From contig CP102593.1 in assembly GCA_025666215.1 (NCBI GenBank), positions 620,001-684,000 of the forward strand: a DNA stretch of 64,000 nucleotides, in the 5' to 3' direction. The notes below the pieces were generated by a model. That model ran no database searches, was not told the origin of the DNA, and was given only the letters and a program-made list of their open reading frames with translations. The position numbers were made by a program, and so were the translations under genes. Positions 8,911 to 16,071 of this stretch are shown here, piece by piece. Position 1 is the stretch's first letter. The number at the start of each line of letters is the position of its first letter. Source of the stretch: Xanthomonas campestris pv. phormiicola (GTDB taxonomy: Bacteria; Pseudomonadota; Gammaproteobacteria; Xanthomonadales; Xanthomonadaceae).

Positions 8911-9926
8911 CGGGGGTATTCCTTTTTTATGTCATTGTCGGGAGGAATCCGGCCGGAGTTCCTGGCTGGAATTGATCCAGCTAGGAGTATTTGGCTCCAT
9001 AGCGGAATAAAAGCCGAGGAAGAAAAAATCAACGTTTTTGCAGATGCTTTTTCCACGTTTTCCAGTAGTTGCTAACCAGTTGTTTATCAAAAAAATCAAT
9101 CACTTATGCTGGCGGAGAACCTTGGCTCTCCGTCCTGGCCTAGTTCATTGCAATACCTGCTAGCTGTTTGGAGCGGGACGAATCGTGGTCGACACGGACC
9201 GCACCCAGCCCATTTCGATCCGCGATGCAGGTCGTTACGCTTCGGCCGTTTCGGTCACAGCCGTGCCGCTTCGCTGCATTCTTGTTCCGAAAGTTGTTAA
9301 TGCCGGTCGGTTGGGATCATCTGCATCCTCACCAGGTAGAACTCCCCGGCGGCCACGGCCACGGGCACGTCCACCTCATCACCTCAGTCAAGGTCTGCCC
9401 TAGCATTAGGCACATACGCTCCACAAGGCCTACGTAGCAGATCGCCGAGCGGCAGTTCACGGACTTGCCTTCGGATTCACTTTCAGCGGCAGGCTCCGGT
9501 CACCGGGTCTGGCCAGATGCCGAGGTTGGCTGGGTCGGACAGCTCCATCCATGTGGGCCCGCGTGACCAGCGGGGCCATGGCCAGGTTCTGGGCAGCCCG
9601 AAACAAGTAGGCCCGGCAGTAGCTGACTACCTTTCATCTCCAGCCACCAGAAGCCTGGCTTGGCGTCCTGAGCGAGCTCCTTCGCGTCCTCTTAGGAACC
9701 CAGACGCAGCTGGAGCATGAGCACCTATGCCTGGTTGAAGGCCCGCATCAACGCTTCGACCGGGACTGGCGGGTACCCTCCCCACCGGACTGGGCTTCGC
9801 TTCGAGGACCAACGGTTAGGCCCGACATCCAGCCGGCATGGGAGAGGCGGAGGAGCCAGGATTTTCTTATTTATATTTCCATGCGCCTACCTCGTCGTCG
9901 CCTCTCTGCATAGCACCTGTTTGTTC
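8911..9926. other. Gene-poor 1 kb with AT-rich tracts
   Basis: No intact gene is recognisable. The part at 9010-9110 is markedly AT-rich and probably carries the alpA promoter; an origin is also conceivable. Minus-strand fragments between about 9300 and 9700 read like a decayed protein (for example GEFYLVRMQMIP and PGFWWLEMK) but are broken by stops and frame changes. Another AT tract lies near 9860-9880. Confidence 0.4.
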
Positions 9927-9982
9927 AAAAAAAGAAGGATGTCGCCGGAGGAGGAGAGTCTTAGGCTCTCCTCCTCCGGCGA
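9927..9982 (-). terminator. Terminator with perfect 17-bp stem
   Basis: The arms TCGCCGGAGGAGGAGAG (9942-9958) and its exact complement (9966-9982) enclose a 7-base loop. On the minus strand the stem is followed about eight bases later by seven T residues. It lies ten bases beyond the stop codon of the lipoprotein gene at 9993 and so ends the J-domain/lipoprotein operon. Confidence 0.8.
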
Positions 9983-9992
9983 TAGTTCGGGA

Positions 9993-10631
9993 CTAGGGTC
10001 GCGGCTGCGCCTGTAGCCATTTCCCGTTGTGGACCACGTATGCAGCTTCCTCCTCGGTCGAAGGGCAGCAATCGGGATCATTCGGCCCTTGGACCAACCG
10101 CTTCAGACGAGCCATACCATCCCGTACTTCCATTCCCAGGACTGCGTTTCCGAAACCGCCAACCGGTTGGTTGTCGATGAGCTTCAGTTGCGCGGCTTCC
10201 CGCGAGAGGACAGCCAAGTAGGTTGTACTGCCGTTACCACCGCCAGCTCCCTCCAAGGTGTACAACACCACAACTTCAGGCTTACCGTCGCCTGTGAGAT
10301 CAGCGACAGCCGACTTGCGGGCGTCTTTGTACTCGCTTGCGCCATCATCCTTTACCGCCTGCTCGGTGATCATTGCGGCGATGACCTCCTCGTCGGATAG
10401 CGCAGGCGCCACGGGAGCCGCAGGTGCAGCTTCCGTTGCCGTAGTACCAGCAGCAACCTGTTCCTGTTTCGCGCACTGGACCATCTCGGCTTCTTCGCGG
10501 GATAGGCCGGCCGGCACCTCACAGCCAGCCAAATTAACCTCGCCAACCTTGGTTGGCGTCTCTTCCTTGTTGCACCCCGCGAGGGCCAGTGCGGCGAGCA
10601 GAATCGTTGTTGCGATATGGCTGTGCTTCAT
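9993..10631 (-). CDS. Lipoprotein with FG-GAP-like motif
   Basis: This 212-residue protein starts MKHSHIATTILLAALALAGC, a lipoprotein signal peptide with lipobox LAGC. An Ala/Pro-rich linker follows. The globular C-terminal half contains VADLTGDGKPEVVVLYTLEG, a Ca-binding FG-GAP/VCBS-type strand-loop, and two adjacent Cys (DPDCCPS) near the end. It is likely anchored in the outer membrane. It starts one base after the stop of the upstream lipoprotein gene and ends at a strong terminator, so it closes a four-gene minus-strand operon that begins with a J-domain protein. Function is unknown; the cassette is island cargo. Confidence 0.75.
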   Translation of the reverse strand: MKHSHIATTILLAALALAGCNKEETPTKVGEVNLAGCEVPAGLSREEAEMVQCAKQEQVAAGTTATEAAPAAPVAPALSDEEVIAAMITEQAVKDDGASEYKDARKSAVADLTGDGKPEVVVLYTLEGAGGGNGSTTYLAVLSREAAQLKLIDNQPVGGFGNAVLGMEVRDGMARLKRLVQGPNDPDCCPSTEEEAAYVVHNGKWLQAQPRP

Positions 10632-10632
10632 G

Positions 10633-10914
10633 TCAATTCCTTGATTGTTCCCTGCATTGTTGTGCCGCTTCGGCGAGCTGATCGAGGAAGCCTGGTGGTG
10701 GGTAACCACGCTCCTCGATCGCGACCAATCCCTTCTCCCCATACCTTTCCTGCAACTCATCGATGGCACACGTGCACGTGGACAAAGGAGCGCCACTGCC
10801 TACACAGCTGTCGATGAACTGATCGCGCACCTTGTCCAGCTTGCTGCTGCAGCCCGCTACGAGAAGCAGGAGCACAACCCATAATGCGGTGATATTCATG
10901 GCTCTCCGGCTCAT
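10633..10914 (-). CDS. Small Cys-rich lipoprotein
   Basis: This 93-residue product carries a hydrophobic signal ALWVVLLLLVAGCSS with lipobox VAGC. The mature part is short and has Cys residues in DSCVGSG and STCTCAIDEL, then helical segments to AAQQCREQ. The pattern suggests a disulfide-stabilised periplasmic helix bundle. The ATG at 10914 overlaps the stop codon of the upstream gene (ATGA), which supports it over the internal ATG at 10899, although both have purine-rich sites. I do not recognise a family. It sits between a two-helix membrane protein and a larger lipoprotein, so all three probably act at the envelope. Confidence 0.72.
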   Translation of the reverse strand: MSRRAMNITALWVVLLLLVAGCSSKLDKVRDQFIDSCVGSGAPLSTCTCAIDELQERYGEKGLVAIEERGYPPPGFLDQLAEAAQQCREQSRN

Positions 10915-11132
10915 CAGCGTCCCCTTGACCTGAGCGAGAGGACGGATAGGATCACCAGCAGCCAGATGACGCCGCTCAGGAGCTTCCCGAAGGACGGGAA
11001 CACGACAGCAGGCCATACCAGCGCCTGCCCCAAGTTGTAGAAGAACCCCTTGTAGGCGTACTGCCCCCAGATATCGAAGCAAATTGCGGCTATCAGCACC
11101 GTTGCCCCATAGATTCCAACCAGATACTTCAT
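10914..11132 (-). CDS. Small two-helix membrane protein
   Basis: This 72-residue protein has two hydrophobic helices: residues about 3-20 (LVGIYGATVLIAAICFDIW) and about 47-65 (FGKLLSGVIWLLVILSVL), ending in a basic SLRSRGR tail. A good ribosome-binding site, AGGAG, lies about six bases before the ATG. Its stop codon overlaps the next start. No family is recognised. It follows the J-domain gene by 26 bp and belongs to the same operon. A membrane partner for the neighbouring lipoproteins is plausible but unproven. Confidence 0.72.
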   Translation of the reverse strand: MKYLVGIYGATVLIAAICFDIWGQYAYKGFFYNLGQALVWPAVVFPSFGKLLSGVIWLLVILSVLSLRSRGR

Positions 11133-11158
11133 CGCCGCTCCTTTTGATGGCTTTTTGG

Positions 11159-11833
11159 TCAAGCAGATTCCTGCAGGTATCGGGTGACGGCCTCGAACAA
11201 CGTTCTCAGATCGTCCCGGTTCGGTATGTTCAATTCGGCGTACCGTTCGCCGTTGATGTAGACGTACTTGCCTTCGGCCGAGATCTCCTCCAGGCATCCC
11301 AACAGCCGGGTATCAACCGACTGGAACGCGCCCTTGAACCGGATCTCTGATTCCGTGATCAGGATTCCTTCCCTTGCGCCGCCAAACAGCGTGTCGTCGA
11401 TCAGGGCCACGACGTCTTTGGGACGAATCCCTTCGCCATAGCTGTCGATCGCACCACCAAGCTTCTTTCTTGGAATGTGCGGGGACACGAACACTCTTTC
11501 GAAGGGTTCATCGTCGAACACCATGTGTCCCAGAGCCTCCCTTAGGCTTGGGGCAGGCGCCACGTTCGGGTGCCGCGGATGTGCTGCGGATTCGAAGGCC
11601 TGGGACTGGCGGACATGGTCGAACAGAGCGCGCTCCGCCGGGTCCTTGAGTACCGCGTAAGCCCCGTTGACCTCCTGCATCCTGCTGGTGGCCCAGGCCT
11701 GGGTTTCCCCATCTGCATTGGCGTAGCGATCCGGGTGGTACTGGCTTCGCCGACCCCGGTATGCCAGCTCGATCTCTTCCGGCCCGGCATTGGGACGGAT
11801 CCCGAGTAATTCGTAGTAGTCCTTGCCTGACAC
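11159..11833 (-). CDS. J-domain (DnaJ-like) protein
   Basis: This 224-residue protein begins with a J domain (residues 3-70): DYYELLGI, the HPD tripeptide in QYHPDRYA, then the helix ending ERALFDHVR. J domains stimulate the ATPase of a DnaK-type chaperone. The rest lacks the Gly/Phe and zinc regions of DnaJ and forms a C-terminal domain of its own (FGGAREGILITESEIRFKG), resembling a PH-like or membrane-recruitment fold seen in other J-domain fusions. The start is a GTG at 11833 with AGGAG seven bases upstream; the longer frame runs into the operator region. It heads an operon with a small membrane protein and two lipoproteins, and is divergent from an XRE regulator. Confidence 0.82.
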   Translation of the reverse strand: MSGKDYYELLGIRPNAGPEEIELAYRGRRSQYHPDRYANADGETQAWATSRMQEVNGAYAVLKDPAERALFDHVRQSQAFESAAHPRHPNVAPAPSLREALGHMVFDDEPFERVFVSPHIPRKKLGGAIDSYGEGIRPKDVVALIDDTLFGGAREGILITESEIRFKGAFQSVDTRLLGCLEEISAEGKYVYINGERYAELNIPNRDDLRTLFEAVTRYLQESA

Positions 11834-11886
11834 TGTTTTCTCCTGTCTATCCCTCAAATTGCGATCCGCCAGCAGCGGACACCGCA

Positions 11887-11926
11887 TTGACACGTTCACC
11901 ATCTATCTGTCAGATAGAGTCTGACA
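11887..11926 (+). promoter_or_regulatory. Promoter and overlapping palindromic operator
   Basis: A perfect -35 box TTGACA lies at 11887-11892. The -10 position, 17-18 bases on, falls inside two overlapping palindromes: TCTATCTG-T-CAGATAGA (11902-11918) and TGTCAGA-N5-TCTGACA (11908-11926). The site sits between the divergent J-domain operon and the XRE gene, so the XRE protein probably binds here and represses itself and perhaps the other side. Confidence 0.72.
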
Positions 11927-11980
11927 TACCAGAAGAGGCTTCGTCATGATTCGGTCACCCTTCCGCACTCTCCTTTCTCG

Positions 11981-12406
11981 GTGTCCGACCCGCTTCGCGC
12001 CCTCTTCGCTGCCCGTCTTGTCCAGGCACGGCAACTGCGTGCCCTGAGCCAACGCGCATTGGGAGATCGCATGGGTTTGGGCAAGGAGAGAGGCTCCTCG
12101 CGGATCAACCGCTATGAACACCAAGTCACGGCAGTCGGCTTCGATAGCCTCAGTACGCTGGCCAAGGTGCTTGAGGTACCGCCGGCCTACTTGCTGGCGG
12201 ATAGTGCGGAGATGGCGGATGCGATCCTGGCGCTGGCCCAGATCGACCGGACACATCAAGTGGAGGTAACCGAGCTGCTGCAGCTGCTGGGCACCCAGCC
12301 GGACTTGGTCGAAAAACTTCTGAAGCTCATACAGAGTGAAGAATCCAGGAAGGCAGAGCCCGCTCGACAGCCGGCCAGCAACACCGGGCGTAAACCTCCT
12401 CGTTGA
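11981..12406 (+). CDS. XRE-family transcriptional regulator
   Basis: This 141-residue protein has an N-terminal Cro/C1-type HTH over residues 5-70: LVQARQLRALSQRALGDRMG, then INRYEHQ and FDSLSTLAKVLEVPPAYLLA. A short helical C-terminal part may dimerise. The start is GTG at 11981; the nearer ATG at 11946 is out of frame. It faces away from the J-domain operon across a region with a strong -35 box and nested palindromes, so it is likely an autorepressor controlling both directions. The same arrangement is common for island-borne control genes. Confidence 0.83.
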   Translation: MSDPLRALFAARLVQARQLRALSQRALGDRMGLGKERGSSRINRYEHQVTAVGFDSLSTLAKVLEVPPAYLLADSAEMADAILALAQIDRTHQVEVTELLQLLGTQPDLVEKLLKLIQSEESRKAEPARQPASNTGRKPPR

Positions 12407-12510
12407 GCCAGCTGGTCACGTACCGGTCTGGGTCAGAATTCCTCAGCGGCGACATGGAACGCTCCGCTACTGGATCCTCGGCTGACATCGTCCGAAAGTT
12501 CCAATAAAGC

Positions 12511-12529
12511 GCCCGGCCAAGGGCCGGGC
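12511..12529 (-). terminator. Terminator after the RadC-like gene
   Basis: GCCCGGCC-AAG-GGCCGGGC forms an 8-bp stem about 30 bases after the minus-strand RadC-like stop codon. It is followed on that strand by GCGCTTTATTGG, a weak T-rich tail. Its core matches the GGCCCGG-type hairpins at 6746 and 14049. Confidence 0.55.
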
Positions 12530-12561
12530 AACCTTATGGCCATCTTCTAGCGTCCCAGGAC

Positions 12562-13062
12562 TCAGAGCAGTCCGTGTGTCGCCATCGAGACAGCCTCCCC
12601 AGCTGTGACCACGAAATGGTCCAGCACCCTCACCTCCACCAGCGCCAGTGCGCTCTTCAAGCGTGTTGTAACCGCTAGATCCATCCGCGATGGCTCCGGA
12701 TGGCCGCTGGGATGGTTATGAGCCACCATGACGGCTGCCGCGTTCAAGGCCAGCGCGCGCTGGACCACGATGCGTGGATACACCTCCGCCCCGTCCACCG
12801 AGCCGGAGAACAGCCGCTCAACTGCGATGAGCCGGTGCCGGGTGTCAAGGAAGGCCACCTCGAAATGCTCCCGAGCCTCGTCGCCCAGCCGCAAACGGAA
12901 GAATCGCCCGCACGTGCCAGGATCGCTCATCAGCACACCGGACTTGCTGGCCCGGCTCTCAAGGATGCGCAGCGCGCGAGCGATCACCTTGTCCTGGCGA
13001 ACACGGTCTGGTTCATCGCCTGACGTGCCGGCCGATGGCGCTTGATCCATTGGTGTCGTCAT
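12562..13062 (-). CDS. RadC-like JAB-domain protein of the island
   Basis: This 166-residue protein is the RadC/YeeS type common on mobile elements. It keeps the MPN/JAMM metal site: Glu in HFEVAFLDTRH, then HNHPSGHPEPSRMD with both His, Ser and Asp. It lacks the N-terminal helix-hairpin-helix present in the chromosomal RadC at 59479-60153, and it is shorter by about 60 residues. The biochemical role of RadC-like proteins is still unclear, and DNA repair was not confirmed for the family. Its ATG at 13062 overlaps the stop codon of the DUF932 gene (ATGA), which fixes the start and makes the two a coupled pair. Confidence 0.88.
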   Translation of the reverse strand: MTTPMDQAPSAGTSGDEPDRVRQDKVIARALRILESRASKSGVLMSDPGTCGRFFRLRLGDEAREHFEVAFLDTRHRLIAVERLFSGSVDGAEVYPRIVVQRALALNAAAVMVAHNHPSGHPEPSRMDLAVTTRLKSALALVEVRVLDHFVVTAGEAVSMATHGLL

Positions 13063-14018
13063 CAGGCCGCCAGCGTCATCACTTCGTCCCAGGCCCGTTG
13101 CTTGATCGCCGCCCCTTGACCGAACCAGGCCGCGTCGCGGCGATGATCGTCGCTGCGCGCCCGGCGATGGTGATCGATGAACTCGGTTACGCTGTTGAGC
13201 AAGCCCCAGGCCGTACCGCGGCTTGAGGCCATCAGTGCACCGCGCCCACCACCCTCGTACAGAGAGCGCACGTTGGCCAACGCTTGCTCGTTCACTACCG
13301 CGGCCTTGCCGTCAGGCGCGGCGTAGGTCAGCACCCGGCGCAGCAGCACTTCCACCGAGTCCGGATCCACCGGTCTCTCCACCAATGCCTTCATCCGGGC
13401 CACGAACCCATCCCAGGACGAGACGGTGATGCCCAGCTGGCGCTTCACCACGTCCGGATCGAACTGGCTGCGGTGCGGCACCTTGATGGCTCCGGAGGCG
13501 TTGCCCAGTGCGATGGACAGGGTGTTGTTGCAGACCACCCGGACCGACGTGAACTGCGCCGTGGTCGCCAACGTGCCGTCGCAGGCGGTGGCCAGCAGCA
13601 GGTAGCCATTTACCTTGTCCTGTCCTTTCAGCGTCGCACTCTGTCCAGTCCGGGCCAGCGCCCAGAACTTGCGGCCCTCGCGCAGCACCCCTGCCGTTTC
13701 CAGTTCGAAGCCGTTGCTGGAGGTCAGGTCCCGATAAAACTCCAGGATCTGGCCCGGCTGCACGACCTGGAAGCGCTTGGACACCACAGACAGGGGCAAA
13801 CGCGTATCCGAGCGGTAAAGCACCTTCTGCTCCGGGAAGGCATGGATCACGCCAAGGTTGTGGCTACCCGCAACGTAGCGCACCTCCGCCTCCTCTATCT
13901 TCCAGTCCATGCCCGCCTGCCGCTTCCATACGTCGATGGGCTGCCGCGGTGCCAGCCGGTTACCCAAGCCGTGCCAGGGTATCTCTCCGGCGTAGGCCAT
14001 CGTTTCGATCAAGTGCAT
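13062..14018 (-). CDS. DUF932 protein
   Basis: This 318-residue protein belongs to DUF932, a family of phage- and plasmid-borne proteins related to YfjQ/YubP. The family blocks are visible: IPWHGLGNRL at the N-terminus, FQVVQPGQILEFYRDL, ATACDGTLATTAQFTSVRVVCNNTLSIAL in the middle, and RGTAWGLLNSVTEFIDHHRRAR near the end. No catalytic residues are known. The ATG at 14018 has GAGGAG about six bases upstream. Its leader carries a perfect 13-bp hairpin about 30-60 bases before the start. It is translationally coupled to the RadC-like gene, a pairing seen often on such islands. Confidence 0.87.
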   Translation of the reverse strand: MHLIETMAYAGEIPWHGLGNRLAPRQPIDVWKRQAGMDWKIEEAEVRYVAGSHNLGVIHAFPEQKVLYRSDTRLPLSVVSKRFQVVQPGQILEFYRDLTSSNGFELETAGVLREGRKFWALARTGQSATLKGQDKVNGYLLLATACDGTLATTAQFTSVRVVCNNTLSIALGNASGAIKVPHRSQFDPDVVKRQLGITVSSWDGFVARMKALVERPVDPDSVEVLLRRVLTYAAPDGKAAVVNEQALANVRSLYEGGGRGALMASSRGTAWGLLNSVTEFIDHHRRARSDDHRRDAAWFGQGAAIKQRAWDEVMTLAA

Positions 14019-14048
14019 TTCTGTCTCCTCGTTGTTGACGGCACAAAC

Positions 14049-14080
14049 GCACAAGGCCCGGACGATGCCGGGCCTTGTGC
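14049..14080 (-). promoter_or_regulatory. 13-bp hairpin in the DUF932 leader
   Basis: GCACAAGGCCCGG (14049-14061) and its exact complement (14068-14080) enclose a 6-base loop. On the minus strand it is followed by GTTTGTGCC, not a T run, and the DUF932 start lies 31 bases further. It could end the small upstream ORF or control expression of the DUF932 pair. Confidence 0.55.
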
Positions 14081-14103
14081 GAGGTGCCAAGGTGGGTTGG
14101 GGA

Positions 14104-14238
14104 TCAGTCGAACGAATCGACGAGGTCACCACATCTGCTGCAGGCAGCGCTCGCCGTGCATTTCATGACACTAGCAAGAACAGCCGTAGCCACGACCATC
14201 ACGCAATAGATCAGCTCGACCTTGCTCCTCATGCTCAT
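14104..14238 (-). CDS. Possible 44-residue membrane peptide
   Basis: A short reading frame starts MSMRSKVELIYCVMVVATA and continues with one hydrophobic helix, then a tail with four Cys (CTASAACSRCGD). AGGAGC lies just before two in-frame ATGs (14238 and 14232), the second with better spacing. It is upstream of the DUF932 gene on the same strand. The helix plus the ribosome-binding site make a real small protein plausible, but I know no relative and it could be chance. Confidence 0.4.
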   Translation of the reverse strand: MSMRSKVELIYCVMVVATAVLASVMKCTASAACSRCGDLVDSFD

Positions 14239-14921
14239 TTGCTCCTGCAAGGACGCTACCGGCGCAGCGTCATACGCGAAGCCGGTACCAACCAGCTTCA
14301 AGGAGGTGATATGGGTTTGAAATTTCGTCGAATCGCGATTTACGCAGGATCACCAAGTAGATTCGAGAGCGGGCATGCGCACGGTCCTTGTTCAGCGAGA
14401 AATCGCCCACTGTTCCCTCTCGATGCTTAGCCCGACGAGCAAGCGGAACAGCAGGCCCCGCTCGGACCAACAGTGACTCACCGCACGCTTGGAGCGGTAC
14501 TGGGCTACCGCCGTTCATATCAGCCTCCTACATCGCTTAGGAATTGGCTTCCGGCTTGGCCGGCAAATCGTTGACCCACAGTCCGGTCACATGCACGGCA
14601 TAGGTGCTCCTCACCTGAGCCACGATCGTAGACGGCGCGCGATCCAGGTGAGCCAGTGCCAACCTGGCGCATCTGGTCAACGGGCCGCCACAACACTTCA
14701 TCGAGAAGTAGGGACTCACGATGTTGCACCAAGGCAAGTGGATCGTCAGAATTTCCCTACTGCACAGCGCGGCCTGGACTGGCATCCTAGGCGCGCCTAA
14801 CCTGCGCAGTCCATCCACGTGCCGCTCTATATCCCGCACGCCTAAAATTCTTATTTCCAGATAGATAGTGGAATTGTTTGGATGGCATGCGCTTGACAAG
14901 TGGACCTTGGAGGAAGATGTC
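14239..14921. other. Intergenic 680 bp before the toxin region
   Basis: A minus-strand frame is open from 14968 to 14537, but its protein is unfamiliar and its N-terminal part overlaps the next gene. GC content drops toward 14850. The ribosome-binding site GGAGGAAG at 14909-14916 belongs to the gene that follows. I see no RNA gene or repeat. Confidence 0.35.
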
Positions 14922-15296
14922 GTGACCACAATGAAAGACGATGCTCTATTTGACCTGCAGCTGATCATTGATCCTGTAATTCGCGACCAGAGTGCGCTTC
15001 TGCGCCATCTTGAGGGTAGAGGGTTGTTTGAGATAGATGCTGCGATTAACAGGCTTTACCTGCCAATCGATCAAGAATTCGCCACAAAGCTGGGATGCTC
15101 GCGCTACAGCAGCGATCCGCTTCCGTCCTATAGGGAGGGCATGCTGCAGGAACTGCTGAAGATCGAATTTTCGCCAGACGGGCAGTCAACGATGCATGGT
15201 GATGCATCTGCTACCCCGCGTGTTGTTGAAGCGGTGTGGCAACTGCAGGCTACGATAAAAGTAGCGTTGACCAATGGAGACTTGATACTGGCGTGA
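14922..15296 (+). CDS. Degenerate AHH-domain paralogue
   Basis: This 124-residue protein is a clear relative of the first 120 residues of the large toxin at 16072. Shared blocks include INRLYLP against SNRLYLP, SPDGQST against SPDGRAA, and IKVALTNGDLI against LKVALDNGDLY. The nuclease motif is lost: the toxin's SHHVIEQ aligns with LQLIIDP, and its SPHRGRTRSSY with SRYSSDPLPSY, so the paired His and the later His are gone. The start is taken as GTG at 14922, eight bases after a strong GGAGG, rather than the upstream GTG at 14868. It could be the remnant of a displaced toxin, or an inactive decoy or partner. It stands just before an Imm11-type immunity gene. Confidence 0.75.
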   Translation: MTTMKDDALFDLQLIIDPVIRDQSALLRHLEGRGLFEIDAAINRLYLPIDQEFATKLGCSRYSSDPLPSYREGMLQELLKIEFSPDGQSTMHGDASATPRVVEAVWQLQATIKVALTNGDLILA

Positions 15297-15398
15297 TCAG
15301 TTCGGCAGGGCATTTGCTGTCGCCGATCAAAGCACCGACATGCTTACTTAAATTGCCGCACTCACATTTAATAAGAAAGTTATGAGGCAAAATCTTTT

Positions 15399-16043
15399 AT
15401 GAACGAAAAAGAAAAAATCGAGCCTCAAAACAAGCCGAAGAAAGGCGAGTTCTACATACTAGAGCCCGATATGCGCGGTGGGCGCGGCCCTGGTGTCGAG
15501 TTCGAAAATGAGGACGCCATCCCGCTTCCGCTCTACATGTGCGAGCCATCGGAAGCTGGTGGGCTTGCACAAACAAAGGAAACTCCGCGCCTCCGTTACG
15601 ACAGTCGCATCGGCGATATGCCAAATGACCTTGAGAGTGGGTTTAAGTGCTACTGGCTTGTGTCAGAGCCACTCAAGCGAGTATTTGAGTTGGTGGATCC
15701 GCATGGCTTTGCTTTTTTGCGGTGTTCGCTCCTCCTGGAAGATGGCATGGAGGCACCTCCGCACTATCTTTGTGAAGTAGTAAGGATACTGGATGTGATC
15801 GATGAGTCCGCGTCGACTGTCAACGTGTTCACTGGGTATCCAAACGGCAAGTACTACAGCATCACCGGCGGGGCGATCCTGGCATTCAATAAGGAAGCCA
15901 TTGGATCGGCACACGTTTTCCGAACGCCGTATACCGCGGATGCTTTCTGTGATCGCGCTATGCGTGATGCATTGCTTGAGCATGGCTTTGGCAAATCGCA
16001 GAGAACACTAGGTGTTCGACTTATCGATACCGTGGGTTGCTAG
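15399..16043 (+). CDS. Imm11-family (DUF1629) immunity protein
   Basis: This 214-residue protein matches the DUF1629/Imm11 family, predicted immunity proteins found with polymorphic toxins, notably AHH-type nucleases. Family blocks are FYILEPDMRGG at the N-terminus, FKCYWLVSEPLKRVFELVDP, FLRCSLL, PPHYLCEVVRILDVID, and GSAHVFRTPYTADAFCDRAM near the end. It is cytoplasmic with no signal peptide. It lies 102 bp after the degenerate AHH gene and 28 bp before the large AHH protein gene, so it could protect against either. Lower GC than the neighbours suggests separate acquisition. The family call is confident; which toxin it neutralises is inferred. Confidence 0.83.
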   Translation: MNEKEKIEPQNKPKKGEFYILEPDMRGGRGPGVEFENEDAIPLPLYMCEPSEAGGLAQTKETPRLRYDSRIGDMPNDLESGFKCYWLVSEPLKRVFELVDPHGFAFLRCSLLLEDGMEAPPHYLCEVVRILDVIDESASTVNVFTGYPNGKYYSITGGAILAFNKEAIGSAHVFRTPYTADAFCDRAMRDALLEHGFGKSQRTLGVRLIDTVGC

Positions 16044-16071
16044 ATCTTGGTGCTGGCTACTACTGGAGTAG

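Noticed and set aside
9300..9720. Possible gene on the minus strand in the gene-poor stretch
   Set aside because: Protein-like fragments occur but frames are broken and there is no start with a ribosome-binding site.
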